This document shows positions 8,049-20,720 of a stretch of DNA of 64,000 nt, one piece after another. Numbering within the stretch: the stretch's first letter is position 1; each line of letters opens with the position of its first letter. Made by a program: the position numbers and the translations under genes. Where the stretch lies: assembly GCA_039707655.1 (NCBI GenBank), contig CM077673.1, forward strand, positions 267,386,288-267,450,287, given 5' to 3'. The stretch is from Elymus sibiricus (taxonomy: Eukaryota; Streptophyta; Magnoliopsida; Poales; Poaceae). The notes below the pieces were generated by a model. The model was given only the letters and a program-made list of their open reading frames with translations, did no database searches and was not told where the DNA came from.

Positions 8049-11000
8049 TGTAACAGCCCGGGACCGGCGCTCCAGAAGATTCCCCTTTTATTTCCATTCT
8101 CGTCATGTGATTCGTTTTATTGTCGCATTCATCATCGCATCATTCGCATCATCTGCATAGCATCGTCACTCGTTTTTGAAAAAAAACTTGCATCCGTTCG
8201 TAGTTGCCGGTTCTCTCCGTTCGTGTCGTCAACCGTTTCGAGACCAACCACACTCGCACGCGCCCGCGGCATTCGTTTAAAAAAATGTTCTAAAAGGCGC
8301 GCGAAAAATATTCTCGGATTGGGTCGAAAGTTGGCATGCGGTCTTACTATATTGTAGGTAGACCACCTGCCAAGTTTCGTCGCAATCAGAGGTCGTTTGT
8401 TACCCGAACGGTCGACCGTAGAGGCACCGTCATCGGGTTATTTCTCGGGAGTTTTCGGTGTTTTTTAACTCGGTGCCGGGCCACATATTCCCTCTCATCT
8501 CAGCCCATGGTCCTCTACACAGACCCTAGACCCACCTAGCCTATCCCGCTGTCCGGAGTCGTCCGATCTAAATCGTGTGGCTTCTATTAGACTGCATTTA
8601 GATCCACCTAGTATATATATAACAGTGCCACCCCTAATCATTTATGTCCAACCCTAAATTCTAGGAGGTTTGTCCCTCCTCCGTCGCATCCTCCGCCGCC
8701 ATCCTCCACCTTGGGATCCCCCCGATCCAATCAGTGTGTCGCCCTGTCTCCTCCTCGCTTTGCCCGCCGAGCCAACCACAGCTCCCCCAAGTCTCCGGAC
8801 GAGTCCGCTCGCCCGTAGCAACCTTCGTCCACGCGGGCAGAGGAGAGCTCCCAACCAAGGCCCCGCCGGAGCCCCGCGTCGCCGATGCCCAGGTCATGCC
8901 CCTGCTTCCTTCTCTTTCCCTCGTCTCTCTCCGGTCTCTCATCTTTCTCGTTCTCTGTTGTTCACAGGGAATTGGAGCAGCCATGGCACCGTGTAACCAT
9001 GCTCGTGCCCGAGGCAAGCCAAGTCGTCGGAGCTCGCCTCCTCGCGCCGATGACCGCCGGAACCACCGGTGTCCACCCAGGTCACGTCATCGCAGCTCCC
9101 TCGCCTCCTTTCCTCCATCTTTTCATTCTTCTTCCCTGCTGCTCCTCACCTCTTTCTCTCGCTCTCTCTTCCTGTGTGCAGGGAACAACCCCATGTCCAT
9201 CCCCGAGTTCCATTGATGGTCCGCCAAAGCTCGTCCCTAGCCAGCCTCCGGCGACGCCACCGCCGGTAGGAGCCCCTACCCCTTCATCTCTCTTGTCTTC
9301 CCTTCCCCTGTTCCTCTCTGAACTCTCTCTCTCTGCCTTTTTTCTTTCTTCAGGCAACAGCAGCTGCCATGGCGCCACCGGCCTTGTAGCCCGCCGGCCA
9401 GGTCAGCCGCCCCTAGCGCGGATCTTCTTCCCCAAGCTCCGTTCCCGCCGGTCCCCTACCTCGCCCTGCCTCTCCCCGCAATGCGTCGTGCTCGCCGTCC
9501 TATGTTGCACCGCCGTCAGCCTCCTGCATGAGCGGGACGAGCGAGGAGGACAGAGCCTCGTGCATCGACCAAGCGAGCGCTTGGCTCCTCTGCCTCGCGC
9601 CCAGGATCTAGCCCAGCTCCCTTCACCCGCAGCCTCGCCATGGCCGTCGGCCTTTTGTTTGTCCGCTGTAAGCAACTCCCGTCATGGCTGAAGCTCCGTC
9701 ATTTTTTCTTTGATCCGTTTTTCCATGTCCATGTCATTTGCTATTGCCACCATGTTTGAACACAAGCAAAGTACTAGCCGAGTTGGTTTGCACACTCAGG
9801 CTCCACCCAAGATGTATTGGGTTCGATTCCCAGGAGCCTATGTTTTTGTTTTGTTTTATTTTGCCCCCCCCCCACACACACATGGCCGATTGGGCCTGAT
9901 CCAGTCCTGGGTTGCTCCAGATTTGGCCCAATGGATATGTTTTTTTCTGCTCTGCGTTTTGTCAATATTCAAGGCATGCATCAATTACAGATTTTGCCAC
10001 TGTTTTAAAATGCCTATAATTAGATATTCATGCATCCAAATAAAACATGTCATATATGTTTTATGTTCAGAATTTGTGTAGATTAACAATATGCAACTTT
10101 CAACCATGATAAAATATTTAAACTTGTTGTTTGCAATTATTTGCCTAATGCCATGCTAAAACGGTTTATGTCATAACAAATTAACCGTAGCTCCGATAAA
10201 AAATGTTCCACATATATAACTTGACTAGAAAATCGTGTAGAATCTCATGGCACACTTTATATTGCTGTTTAATAACTATAAAACATGTTTAGTACAGATC
10301 TGGACCAAATTCATAATATGCATATGAGGTCGTTCCGGAAATGCTATATGTTGTTTGCGGTCTCATTTAAGATGCCTAGATAGTGTAGTTTCATTATGCT
10401 TCACCTCTTGCCATGTTTAATAACATTTAATATTGTCGTGTACCTATCGAGAGTGAACTAAATAATTCGAATGTGGAGTTTCGTCAATATGCAACTCGTT
10501 GCATATTGAGCTTCACTTAATGTGTAGGAATTGATTGTTGTGCTTTGTCATGTCATGCATAACAAGCATCATCCTTGTTGTGCATCGTATCATGAATATG
10601 TTGTGGTGTACCGTGTGTTGATTGTTGTTTCCGGATTGCTTCTTCTCGATAGAGTTCCGAAAGCGTTCAGAGTGTGAGGATTCGTTCGTCTACTTCACGG
10701 ATCGTCTACTTCATGGATTCGTTCTTCTTCCAAGCGGGATCTCAGGCAAAATGATCATTTCCCGGGATACCACTACTATCATTGCCATGCTAGTTGTCTC
10801 ATTTCTATCGCTGTCTCGCTACCTACCACTTGTTTGTCAAGCCTCCCAAAATGCCATGATAAGCCTCTAACCCCTCCACATCCCAGCAAAACATTATTTG
10901 GCTATGTTACCGCTTGCTCAGCCCTTCTTATAGCATTGCTAGTTGCAGGTGCAAGTTGATCCATGTGCCAACATGGATATCCTTTTGTTATATCGCAATA

Positions 11001-12424
11001 TTATTGCTATTTAATTTAATGCCCATATATACTTGGTTAGGGGTGGAAGGCTTGGCCTTTTGCTCGGTGTTTTGTTCACTCTTGCCGCCCTAGTTACTTG
11101 TGAACCGGTATTATGTTCCATAATTGAGCGCCCCTAACATGCTCGGGGTTGTTATGGGGACCCCTTGATTTTCGTTTTAGGATAAAACTTGTCTGGCAAG
11201 GCCCAACATTGGTACTATATTTTCCCAACATAATAATACCGAACACCGTTGCTAAAGGATAGGGCGTCATGACCCCAGGAGTTAATTCAACATAATACGG
11301 GGGGGGGGGGGGGCAGTGCTGGTCCATAACAGAGCCACTTGCGGAGCCACCTGGGGTAACTCGGGGGATGTCTATCCGGCCACCGTACGTAGTGCTCATC
11401 CGGTTGTGCCCTGAGAACGAGATATGCGGCTCCTATCGGGATTGTCGGTACGTCGGGCGGCCTTGCTGGACTTGTTTTACCTTTCTCGAACGTCTTGTGC
11501 GAGGAATTCCGAGGATACTTCGGGCTATCACGAGGTGGCGGTTTTCCAGTGGAATTTCCTAGGAAGATCACGAGATTCGTGGTCGAGGTTATTCCCGCTG
11601 CGTGTGGTTAGTTTGTGATGGATGAGTTGGAGCACCCCTGTAGGGTTAAATCTTTCGGAAAGCCGTGCCCGCGGTTAAGTGGCAACTTGGAAACTTTGTT
11701 TAACACCCGGTCATAGCAAACTTGAAGTAAAATCAAATAAAATATACCAACCGTGTGCGTAACCGTGACTGTCTCTTCTCGTGATTTCTGAACCGAGATA
11801 GAACACGGTGGGGTTATGTTTGTTCGTAAGTAGGTGTTCAGGATCTCTTAGATATCATTACTTGTTCACGTCCGTTTATGCGACGATCATCCCCCTTTAT
11901 TCTTGTACTCGTAAGTTAGCCACTCAAATAAATGCTTAGGGCTTGCTGCAGCCATACCACTTAACCATACCTCACCCATTAAGCTTTAATAGTCTTGATA
12001 CCCTTGGAAATGAGATTGCTGAGTCCCTGTGGCTCACAGTTTACTACAACAACAATTGCAGGTACAGGTAATGCGATGCTTTGACGTGAGAGCGATGCTT
12101 TGTTTGATTTGGAGTTCTTCTTCTTCTTCATCGATCATAGGATGGGTTCCAGGCGGCAGCCTGGGATAGCAAGGATGGATGTCATTTTATCGTTTGTTTT
12201 CGTCCGTAGTCGGACCCTGCTCTTCTGTATGTTGTTTGGATATGTTGTTGTATTGATGTGATATTGATGTAGCTTGTGGCGAGTGTAAGCCAATTCCATA
12301 TACTCATCTCTTCTTTACATGTACTTGTAATGATATCCATTCTTGCGAAACGACGAGATGCGCTTCTATCCCTGTCGAGGCCCTCGTGCCAAAATAAGGA
12401 TAGGATCGCATCTTGGGCGTTAGA
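8049..12424 (+). repeat. 5' LTR of LARD-like element
   Basis: Begins TGTAACAGCCCGGGACC; ends at GGGCGTTAGA, where the 3' LTR has GGGCGTTACA. Includes a GC-rich part (8670-9690), where long open frames exist in several phases in both LTR copies but differ in length and start, so I treat them as non-coding. Also contains a run of 15 G at 11299-11313. A 47-bp stretch at 9915-9961 is missing from the 3' LTR. Confidence 0.9.
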
Positions 12425-12427
12425 AGT

Positions 12428-12439
12428 TGGTATCAGAGC
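12428..12439 (+). other. Primer-binding site (initiator tRNA-Met type)
   Basis: TGGTATCAGAGC, complementary to the 3' end of plant initiator tRNA-Met, lies 3 bases after the 5' LTR. It primes minus-strand DNA synthesis. It is not a tRNA gene. Confidence 0.9.
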
Positions 12440-15400
12440 TTGTACCGACCTAGGAGCCCCCTTGATTGATCGAACTTGGCCGAGTCGAGTCTAGTGAAAA
12501 ACTATTTTGAGTCTAGTTATATATCGGAGAGTAGGATTCTTTTTACTCCTCTTCTATGCTCTGGTGAGGAATCTTGATGTAGGAATTTTAAATCTACCCT
12601 CTTCTCACTCAATTTTGTTTTAGGATCACGCGGGTATTTTGGAAACTATATGATGCCGATGTGAAGGAATTCTGTCTTGGTGCCTCCTGTTATCGAGGAG
12701 TAGAGCTCCAAGGGATTTTTGCACATTGTTATCATTCAGTTTCCTTAGTATCTCAGGATGGAGGATGTTCGAAATTGCTTCAATACTTTTCGTGGCCAGA
12801 TAAGTTTGGAGTCACCCAGTACTAGGGAGAGCGTTCAGGGTACTGCCATGTTTAGTATCGTTGTGTTTTCGAGTGTCTGAGGTAGACGAGTTTGCGGAGT
12901 TTCTTGGTTTATGGTGTGGAAGGTTGCGGGTGCTGTTGTAGCTGATTACCTTGGGTACGTTCCTGGGTCCGCAACCCGAATCGCATAAACAAGAAAGACT
13001 TCAGAAATTCTTAGGTGGGAACTCAAGTAGTTACCTAGGATCATCCTTCCAACAAATGCATATGGGTTATGTATTTGTTTCCGGCTTAATTCTCAAGCCT
13101 CATCCTTTGTTTTGTTGGAGTATGGTAATTCGAGTTGCTTCGATGTCAAGTCGTGATTTCATATCTTTCCTAACCGGTGTGTTTCTCATGAAGATAATTA
13201 ATTCCTCCCCAATATTTGCAAGTTCAATCCTCATATTTCTTTCCGGAGTTCATCTCATCGGTATCAAGTTGTCTTTGTTTTTCCCCGCCCTCCCATCCTT
13301 TTTCTTCAACAATTAAATTCTCATTCGAGTGCCTTTTCTATTCATGTGATGCTTCTGCTATCTTCTATTCTGTGATGTATCCGGTGATTCTTTGTGAAGA
13401 TGCTCAAGTGCTCAAGTTCATCATTTCTTAGTCTTCATCTTTCTTTTCTTTTCAGTGGATTCAATTCAAGTTTTCGGTGCTCATCATATCCTTTACATTC
13501 TCTATATGCTCTCCCATGTGGGAATTCTTATCCAAGCCTCTCTTGCTTATTCATCTCTCTATTCTATCCGGAGTGCTGAAGATATCTCAAAAGCTCGTGT
13601 TTTCATTCAATCCTTTTAAATATTTCGAGGTTCTCACCTCATCAAGTTTTCAATTTATTCCGGTGCAATCTCCCTTTCTAAGCAGTCGTTTCAACGGTGG
13701 TCTCTTTGAGTGGGCTCATAACCCACAGGTTTTTTTCCAGGATCTTACCTAGCTTTTTTAATCTTTCCGGAGATGTCCTCAAGTTCTTTCAATATGATAT
13801 AAGAAGGAATTTCATCAGGCATATTCCTTCTCGAAGATCGCTTCTAAATCTTTTCCATCGTTGGCTCAACCTTTCTTTATTCTTTGTTCCGGAGATCTCA
13901 GTAATTCCTGATGTTCTTTCCTGTCATCATTCTCATCATTGAAGACCGAAGGAGAGTTTTCTCTTAAATCTTGTCCGTTTTTCCGAAGATTCATGGTTTC
14001 AGCTTGTTGCTATCCTCTCTAATTGTTTCGATCATGGGTAATCTCTGCCATGTCTGTTCGGAGCATTTCAGAGTTGTTTTCATTCTCGATCCTCCGAAGG
14101 TCATCATTTCAGAAGATTTCTTCGTTCTCAGCTTTCAGCTTTCGTTCTCAAATTCTTCTCAATTGTTGTCTCTTCGTTCGTCTCTCAATTATCCCGGTGC
14201 TTCGCTCAAGATTTCTCTAGGCGGATCGTGATCTCTTCGTTCTCATGTCATGTATCTCCGTTCATTTGTAGTATCCTCATTCGTTTGCAAATTCTTACCG
14301 GTGGTTCGTTCAAGACTTCTTCAAGTTTGTGCCCAATCTCTCTCAATTCATTCTCAAGAAGAATAAGTATTATGGATAATCCGTTGCTTGTCATCAATTT
14401 AACTTGATGAAGGATAAGCATAACATAATCGTTATTCTTGCTCATCAAGGTGTTTTCTATCCTTCTTCCGGAGTTGTTCAGAATATCAAATTCTTGGTTC
14501 TAAGTGTTTCATCTTTTCTTTTCCGGAGTTCCAAGTTTTTCAAGTATCTCTTCGCGAAGCTTCATCTAAATCTCTGCAAGACCTCAATCTTGTTCATTTT
14601 GCATCCTTCAATTCTTTCTATCATCCTTTCGTTTCAGAATTCTTTTGGAGGTTCTTCATGGCGGTCATCAAGATTTCTTTCATTTTCAAGTGTTCTTCAA
14701 GATTTTATTGGAGGTCCTCAAGTATTCTTTTCTTGCATTTCAAAGTGCAATTCTTTCTTCCTTATCTTTTGAGATGGTACTATAGCATTCTTGATTTATG
14801 AGGAGTCTCGAAGAGAATTTGTCAAGGAGGAGATATTTAAACCCATCATCTTCCTCATTGGAGCTATCTTGGATTAGATTTCACCTAAAGCGTTTTCTAA
14901 GGAATGTTGCTATTATGGTGATTATGGTTGATCAAAGTTCTCAATGCATCCTCTCGGTGAAAGAAGTTTGGCATCTGTCGTTGTTCCCAAGCAATCCTTG
15001 TTTTCATTAGTGGCGGGTTGTCACCTCATAATGTGGAGATGTTTCCATAAGCCTACAACAAGTTCTCTCTTTTCGTTGTTGATTTTCAACAATTCCGTTC
15101 AATCTCAACTTGTAAGGATGCTTCAAATTCAGTTGTGGAAGAAGTTGTCATTTTCTTCTCCATTCTTTCTTTTCAACGATCTAGCTTCTATTCTTTTGTT
15201 CCGGAGGAATTGTGATGTTGATCTCTTCAACCAGCATCTCGTTTTATCAAGATCATCTTCTTTCCTTGCTTATCCATTTAACTGGAGTGTTGTTTTATCT
15301 TTTCAAGTTCTTTCTGTCTTATCAGTTCTGCTTCTCTTTTCTACCGAAGTGCTACCGAAATTTCTCTTGAATTCTTGCTTGTTTCTCATATCATCCTTCT

Positions 15401-15504
15401 TCTCTTGGTTTCACTCGTTGTCAATGAAGCAACTAAGTTTTACCTCTTCCTTTTCTCTTTCTCTTCCCCTTCTCATTCTAAGATCTCGGGTCGAGATCTC
15501 TTGT
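12440..15504 (+). other. Non-coding internal domain of the LARD-like element
   Basis: About 3.1 kb without recognisable gag, protease, reverse transcriptase or integrase motifs on either strand. The plus strand is strikingly T/C-rich, especially from 13200 to 15480, which leaves many open but meaningless frames rich in Ser, Phe and Leu. TTCCGGAG recurs near 13241, 13765, 13891, 14466, 14521 and 15197, often followed by TTC or ATG/ATC. Confidence 0.75.
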
Positions 15505-15518
15505 AAGTGGAGGAGAGT
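15505..15518 (+). other. Polypurine tract of LARD-like element
   Basis: AAGTGGAGGAGAGT lies directly before the TG of the 3' LTR (15519), the position and composition expected for the plus-strand primer. Confidence 0.8.
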
Positions 15519-18500
15519 TGTAACAGCCCGGGACCGGCGCTCCAGAAGATTCCCCTTTTATTTCCATTCTCGTCATGTGATTCGTTTTATTGTCGCATTC
15601 ATCATCGCATCATTCGCATCATCTGCATAGCATCGTCACTCATTTTTGAAAAAAAACTTGCATCCGTTCGTAGTTGCCGGTTCTCTCCGTTCGTGTCGTC
15701 GACCATTTCGAGACCAACCACACTCGCACGCGCCCGCGACATTCGTTTTAAAAAAAATGTTCTAAAAGGCGCGCGAAATTTATTCTCGGATTGGGTCGAA
15801 AGTTGGCATGCGGTCTTGTTATATTGTAGGTAGACCGCCTGCCAAGTTTCGTCGCAATCAGAGGTCGTTTGATACCCGAACGGTCGACCGTAGAGGCACC
15901 GTCATCGGGTTATTTATCGGGAGTTTTCGGTGTTTTAAAACTCGGTGCCGGGCCACATATTCCCTCTCATCTCAGCCCATGGACCTCTACACCGCCCCTA
16001 GACCCAGCTAGCCTATCCCGCTGTCTGGAGTCGTCCGATCTAAATCGTGTGGCTTCTATTAGACTGCATTTAGATCCACCTAGTATATATATAACAGTGC
16101 CACCCCTAGTCATTTATGTCCAACCCTAAATTCTTGGAGGTTTGTCCCTCCTCCGTCGCATCCGCCGCCGCCATCCTCCACCTTGGGATCCCCCCGATCC
16201 AATCAGTGCGCCACCCTATCTCCTCCTCGCTTTGCCCGCCGAGCCAACCGCAGCTCCCCCAAGTCTCTGGACGCGTCCGCTCGCCCGGAGCAACCTTTGT
16301 CCACGCGGGCAGAGGAGCGCTCGCAACCAAGGCCCCGCCGGAGCCCCGCGTCCCCGATGCCCAGGTCATGCCCCTGCTTCCTTCTCTTTCCCTCGGTCTC
16401 TCTCCGGTCTCTCATCTCTCTCGTTCTCTGTTGTTCACAGGGAATTGGAGCAGCCATGGCGCCGTGCGCCCACGCTCGTGCCCGAGGCAAGCCAAGTCGT
16501 CGGAGCTCGCCTCCTCGCGCCGATGACCTCCGGAACCACCGGTGTCCACCCAAGTCACGTCGTCGCAGCTCCCTCGCCTCCTTTCCTCCATCTTTTCATT
16601 CTTCTTCCCTGCTACTCCTCACCTCTTTCTCTCGCTCTCTCTTCCTGTGTGTAGGGAACAACCCCATGTCCATCCCCGAGCTCCATTGATGGTCCGCCGA
16701 AGCTCGTCCCTAGCCAGCCTCCGGCGACGCCACCGCCGGTTGGAGCCCCTACCCCTACATCTCTCTTGTCTTCCCTTCCCCTGTTCCTCTCTGAACTCTC
16801 CCGCTCTGCCTTCTTTCTTTCTTCAGGCAACAGCAGCTGCCATGGCGCCACCGGCCTTGTAGCCCGCCGGCCAGGTCAGCCGCCCCTAGCGCGGATCTTC
16901 TTCCCCAAGCTCCGTTTCCGCCGGTCCCCTACCTTGCCCTGCCTCGCCCCGCAACGCGTCGTGCTCGCCGTCCTTTCCTGTGCCGCTGTCAGCCTCCTAC
17001 ATCAGCGGGACGAGCGAGGAGGACAGAGCCTCGTGCATCGACCAAGCAAGCGCTTGGCTCCTCTGCCTCGCGCCCAGGATCTAGCCCAGCTCCCTTCACC
17101 CGCAGCCTCGCCATGGCCGTAGACCTTTTGTTTGTCCGCTATAAGCAATTCCCGTCATGGCTAAAGCTCCGTCATTTTTTCTTAGATCCGTTTTTCCATG
17201 TCCATGTCATTTGCTATTGCCACCATGTTAGAACACAAGCAGAGTTCTAGCCGAGTTGGTTTGCACACTCAGGCTCCACCCAAGAGATATTTGGTTCGAT
17301 TCCCTGGATCCTATGTTTTTGTTTTGTTTTATTTTGCCCCCCACACACACATGGCCGATTGGGCCTGATCCAGTCCTGGGTTGTCAATATTCAAGGCATG
17401 CATCAATTACAGATTTTGCCACTGTTTTAAAATGCCTATAATTAGATATTCATGCATCCAAATAAAACATGTCATATATGTTTTATGTTCAGAATTTGTG
17501 TAGATTAACAATATGCAACTTTCAACCATGATAAAATATTTAAACTTGTTGTTTGCAATTATTTGACTAATGCCATGCTAAAACGGTTTATGTCATAACT
17601 AATTAACCGTAGCTCCGATAAAAAATGTTCCACATATGTAACTTGACTAGAAAATCATGTAGAATCTCATGTCACACTTTATATTGCTGTTTAATAACTA
17701 TAAAACATGTTTAGTACAGATGTGGACCAAATTCATAATATGCATATGAGGTCGTTCCGGAAATGCTATATGTTGTTTGCGGCCTCATTTAAGATGCCTA
17801 GATAGTGTAGTTTCATTATGCTTCACCTCTTGCCATGTTTAATAATATTTAATATTGCCGTGTACCTAACGAGAGTGAACTAAATAATTCGAATGTGGAG
17901 TTTCGTCAATATGCAACTCGTTGCATATTGAGCTTCACTTAATGTGTAGGAATTGATTGTTGTGCTTTGTCATGTCATGCATAACATGCATCATCCTTGT
18001 TGTGCATCATATCATGAATATGTTGTGGTGTACCGTGTGTTGATTGTTGTTTCCGGATTTCTTCTTCTCGATAGAGTTCCGAAAACGTTTAGAGTGTCAG
18101 GATTCGTTCGTCTACTTTCACGGATTGTCTACTTCATGGATTCGTTCTTCTTCCAAGCGGGATCTCAGGCAAGATGATCATTTCCCTGGATACCACTACT
18201 ATCATTGCCATGCTAGTTGTCTCGTTTCTATCGCTGTCTCGCTACCTACCACTTGTTTGTCAAGCCTCCCAAAATGCCATGATAAGCCTCTAACCCCTCC
18301 ACATCCCAGCAAAACATTGTTTGGCTATGTTACCGCTTGCTCAGCCCTTCTTATAGCGTTGCTAGTTGCAGGTGCAAGTTGATCCATGTGCCAACATGGA
18401 TATCCTTTTGTTATATCACAATATTATTGCTATTTAATTTAATGCCCTTATATACTTGGTAAAGGGTGGAAAGCTTGGCCTTTTGCTCGGTGTTTTGTTC

Positions 18501-19853
18501 CACTCTTGCCGCCCTAGTTACTTGTTTAACTGGTGTTATGTTCCATAATTGAGCGCTCCTAACATGCTCGGGGTTGTTATGGGGACCCCCTTGATTTTCG
18601 TTTTAGGATAAAACTTGTCTGGCAAGGCCCAACATTGGTACTATATTTGCCCAACATAATAATACTGAACACCGTTACTAAAGCATAGGGCATCATGAAC
18701 CCCAGGAGTTAATTCAACATAATACAGGGGGGCCAGTGCTGCTGGTGCTGGTCCAAAACAAAGCCACTTGCGGGGCCACCCGGGGCAACTCGGGGGATGT
18801 CTATCCGGCCACCGTACGTAGTGCTCATCCGGTTGTGCCCTGAGAACGAGATACGTGGCTCCTATCGGGATTGTCGGCACGTCGGGCGGCCTTGCTGGAC
18901 TTGTTTTACCTTTCTTGAACGTCTTGTGCGAGGAATTCCGAGAATACTTCGGGCTATCTCGAGGTGGCGGTTTTCCAGTGGAATTGCCTAGGAAGATCAC
19001 GAGATTCGTGGTCGAGGTTATTCCCGCGGCGTGTGGTTAGTTTGTGATGGATGAGTTGGAACACCCCTGCAGTGTTAAATCTTTCGGAAAGCCATGCCCG
19101 CGGTTAAGTGGCAACTTGGAAACTTTGTTTAACACCCGGTCATAGAAAACTTGAAGTAAACTCAAATAAAATACACCAACCGTGTGCGTAACCGTGACTG
19201 TCTCTTCTCGTGATTTCTGAACCGAGAGAGAACACGGTGGGGTTATGTTTGTTCGTAAGTAGGTGTTCAGGATCTCTTAGAGATCATTACTAGTTCACGT
19301 CTGTTTATGCGATGATCATCCCCCTTTATTCTTGTACTCGTAAGTTAGCCACTCAAATAAATGCTTAGGGCTTGCTGCAGCCTCACCACTTAACCATACC
19401 TCACCCATTAAGCTTTAATAGTCTTGATACCCTTGGAAATGAGATTGCTGAGTCCCTGTGGCTCACAGTTTACTACAACAACAGTTGCACGTATAGGTAA
19501 TGCGATGCTTTGACGTGAGAGCGATGCTTTGTTTGATTTGGAGTTCTTCTTCTTCTTCATCGATCATAGGATGGGTTCCAGGCGGCAGCCTGGGATAGCA
19601 AGGATGGATGTCATTTTATCGTTTGTTTTCGTCCGTAGTCGGACCCTGCTCTTCTGTATGTTGTTTGGATATGTTGTTGTATTGATGTGATATTGATGTA
19701 GCTTGTGGTGAGTGTAAGCCAATTCCATATACTCATCTCTTCTTTACATGTACTTGTAATGATATCCATTCTTGCGAAACGACGAGATGCGCTTCTATCC
19801 CTGTCGAGGCCCTCGTGCCAAAATAAGGATAGGATCATATCTTGGGCGTTACA
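15519..19853 (+). repeat. 3' LTR of LARD-like element
   Basis: Begins TGTAACAGCCCGGGACC, ends GGGCGTTACA. It is collinear with 8049-12424 apart from scattered substitutions and small indels, the 47-bp deletion (junction at about 17383), and a different G-rich stretch (near 18727 instead of the 15-G run). Confidence 0.9.
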
Positions 19854-20166
19854 AGGCTGCCGAGGGGGCAACCACACAGGGCGCCCCCCTAGGGCTTGCC
19901 TCCCGACCTACTTCCGAAGCTTCCAGGTCTTCTTTTGGTCTAGAAAAAATCATCAAAAAAATTTGTGGCAATTAGACTTCGTTTGGTAATGTAAACCTGA
20001 AAAGTAAAAAACATTGAGAAAACAACAACTGGCACTGGGCACTAGGTCAATAGGTTAGTGATGAAAAATATTATAAATTGGTAAATAAAGACCCAAAAAG
20101 TATCCTAGAATGATAATATATCAGCATGGAACAATCAAAAATTACAGATATGTTGGAGACGTATCA
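19854..20166 (-). mobile_element. Fatima-like Gypsy LTR, minus strand, 5'-side segment
   Basis: Continuation of 7465-8048 after the LARD-like insertion; starts with the duplicated AGGCT. The minus-strand LTR terminus TGATACGTCTCC lies at 20166 reading leftwards. The following bases ACATG would be the target duplication, but the other end is not in the window. Confidence 0.75.
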
Positions 20167-20199
20167 ACATGTATTGGTGAAATTGAACTGGACAGTTCG

Positions 20200-20516
20200 T
20201 ACTTGGTAAATCCTGAGGGGTAGTTGCTGGGGCACTTCATCTCGGCCAGACCCCACCCAAAGTCGGTGGTGTGGAGTTCCTGCGGGTCAAAGCATGGATC
20301 GGTACAACAAAAATATGTACCTACAAGCAACAATTAAATGTTAGAAGCTAAACTGCAATTGCACAAATGATGTAAAATACTATAAGATATTGGGATGTTA
20401 CTAACCTCGATGGTAAACAACATCATCGTGCATTGTGACAAAATATCTAATGGTAATTGAAGGACAAGATCTCCAGTGATATCTTCATTTCGAAGAGTAG
20501 CACGGTGTACGTTCAC
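20200..20516 (-). pseudogene. Two-exon gene fragment with a DFGWG motif
   Basis: Read on the minus strand, a frame running NEDITGDLVLQLPLDILSQ to FTIE (about 20516-20406) ends at a GTTAGT donor. After an intron with a TTGTAG acceptor near 20330, the frame continues as GTYFCCTDPCFDPQELHTTD then FGWGLAEMKC and PSGFTKYEL. DFGWG is the structural motif near the C-terminus of BAHD acyltransferases, but this one match is weak support. The DNA around the end of the second exon resembles 32935-33090, so the fragment belongs to a locally duplicated family. I do not recognise the gene with certainty. It is truncated by the Fatima-like LTR. Confidence 0.3.
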
Positions 20517-20720
20517 TACAGTAGGCTTAATAGCAACCTAGCATAGGCGTTGTAAGTTTGTAACTGGTATTGGTGAAATTGAACTGGACAGTTCATACTT
20601 GAACAACACAGTGTGCATAACTCAAGTAAACAGCGGACGTGTTAACTACAGAGTACACACAACCTAACATCGCGATTAAAACTTGTACCGATGAAACTAA
20701 AATTGACACGGTTAAACATT

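Larger units (their letters stand above)
8049..19853 (+). mobile_element. LARD-like non-autonomous LTR retrotransposon, complete
   Basis: Complete element of 11.8 kb with TG...CA ends (TGTAACAGCC ... GGGCGTTACA) and a perfect 5-bp target duplication, AGGCT, at 8044-8048 and 19854-19858. LTRs are 4376 and 4335 bp, a tRNA-Met primer site follows the 5' LTR, and a purine-rich tract precedes the 3' LTR. The 3.1-kb internal domain shows no gag or pol. Very long LTRs with a ~3-kb non-coding centre are the definition of LARDs, described in barley as Sukkula; the exact family is not certain. Such an element needs proteins from another Gypsy element to move. The two LTRs differ only slightly where compared by eye, so insertion is fairly recent. 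Confidence 0.9.

Noticed and set aside
8670..9691. Long overlapping Pro/Arg/Ser-rich frames on both strands in the 5' LTR of the LARD-like element
   Set aside because: The region is GC-rich, frames differ in length and start between the two LTR copies (8670-9691 and 16116-17122), and no domain is recognisable.
12428..12439. tRNA-like sequence
   Set aside because: Only the 3' end complement of tRNA-Met is present, next to an LTR: a primer-binding site.
12950..15630. Many 80-230 residue plus-strand frames rich in Ser, Phe and Leu
   Set aside because: They result from the purine-poor plus strand; all three phases are open and no motif is conserved.
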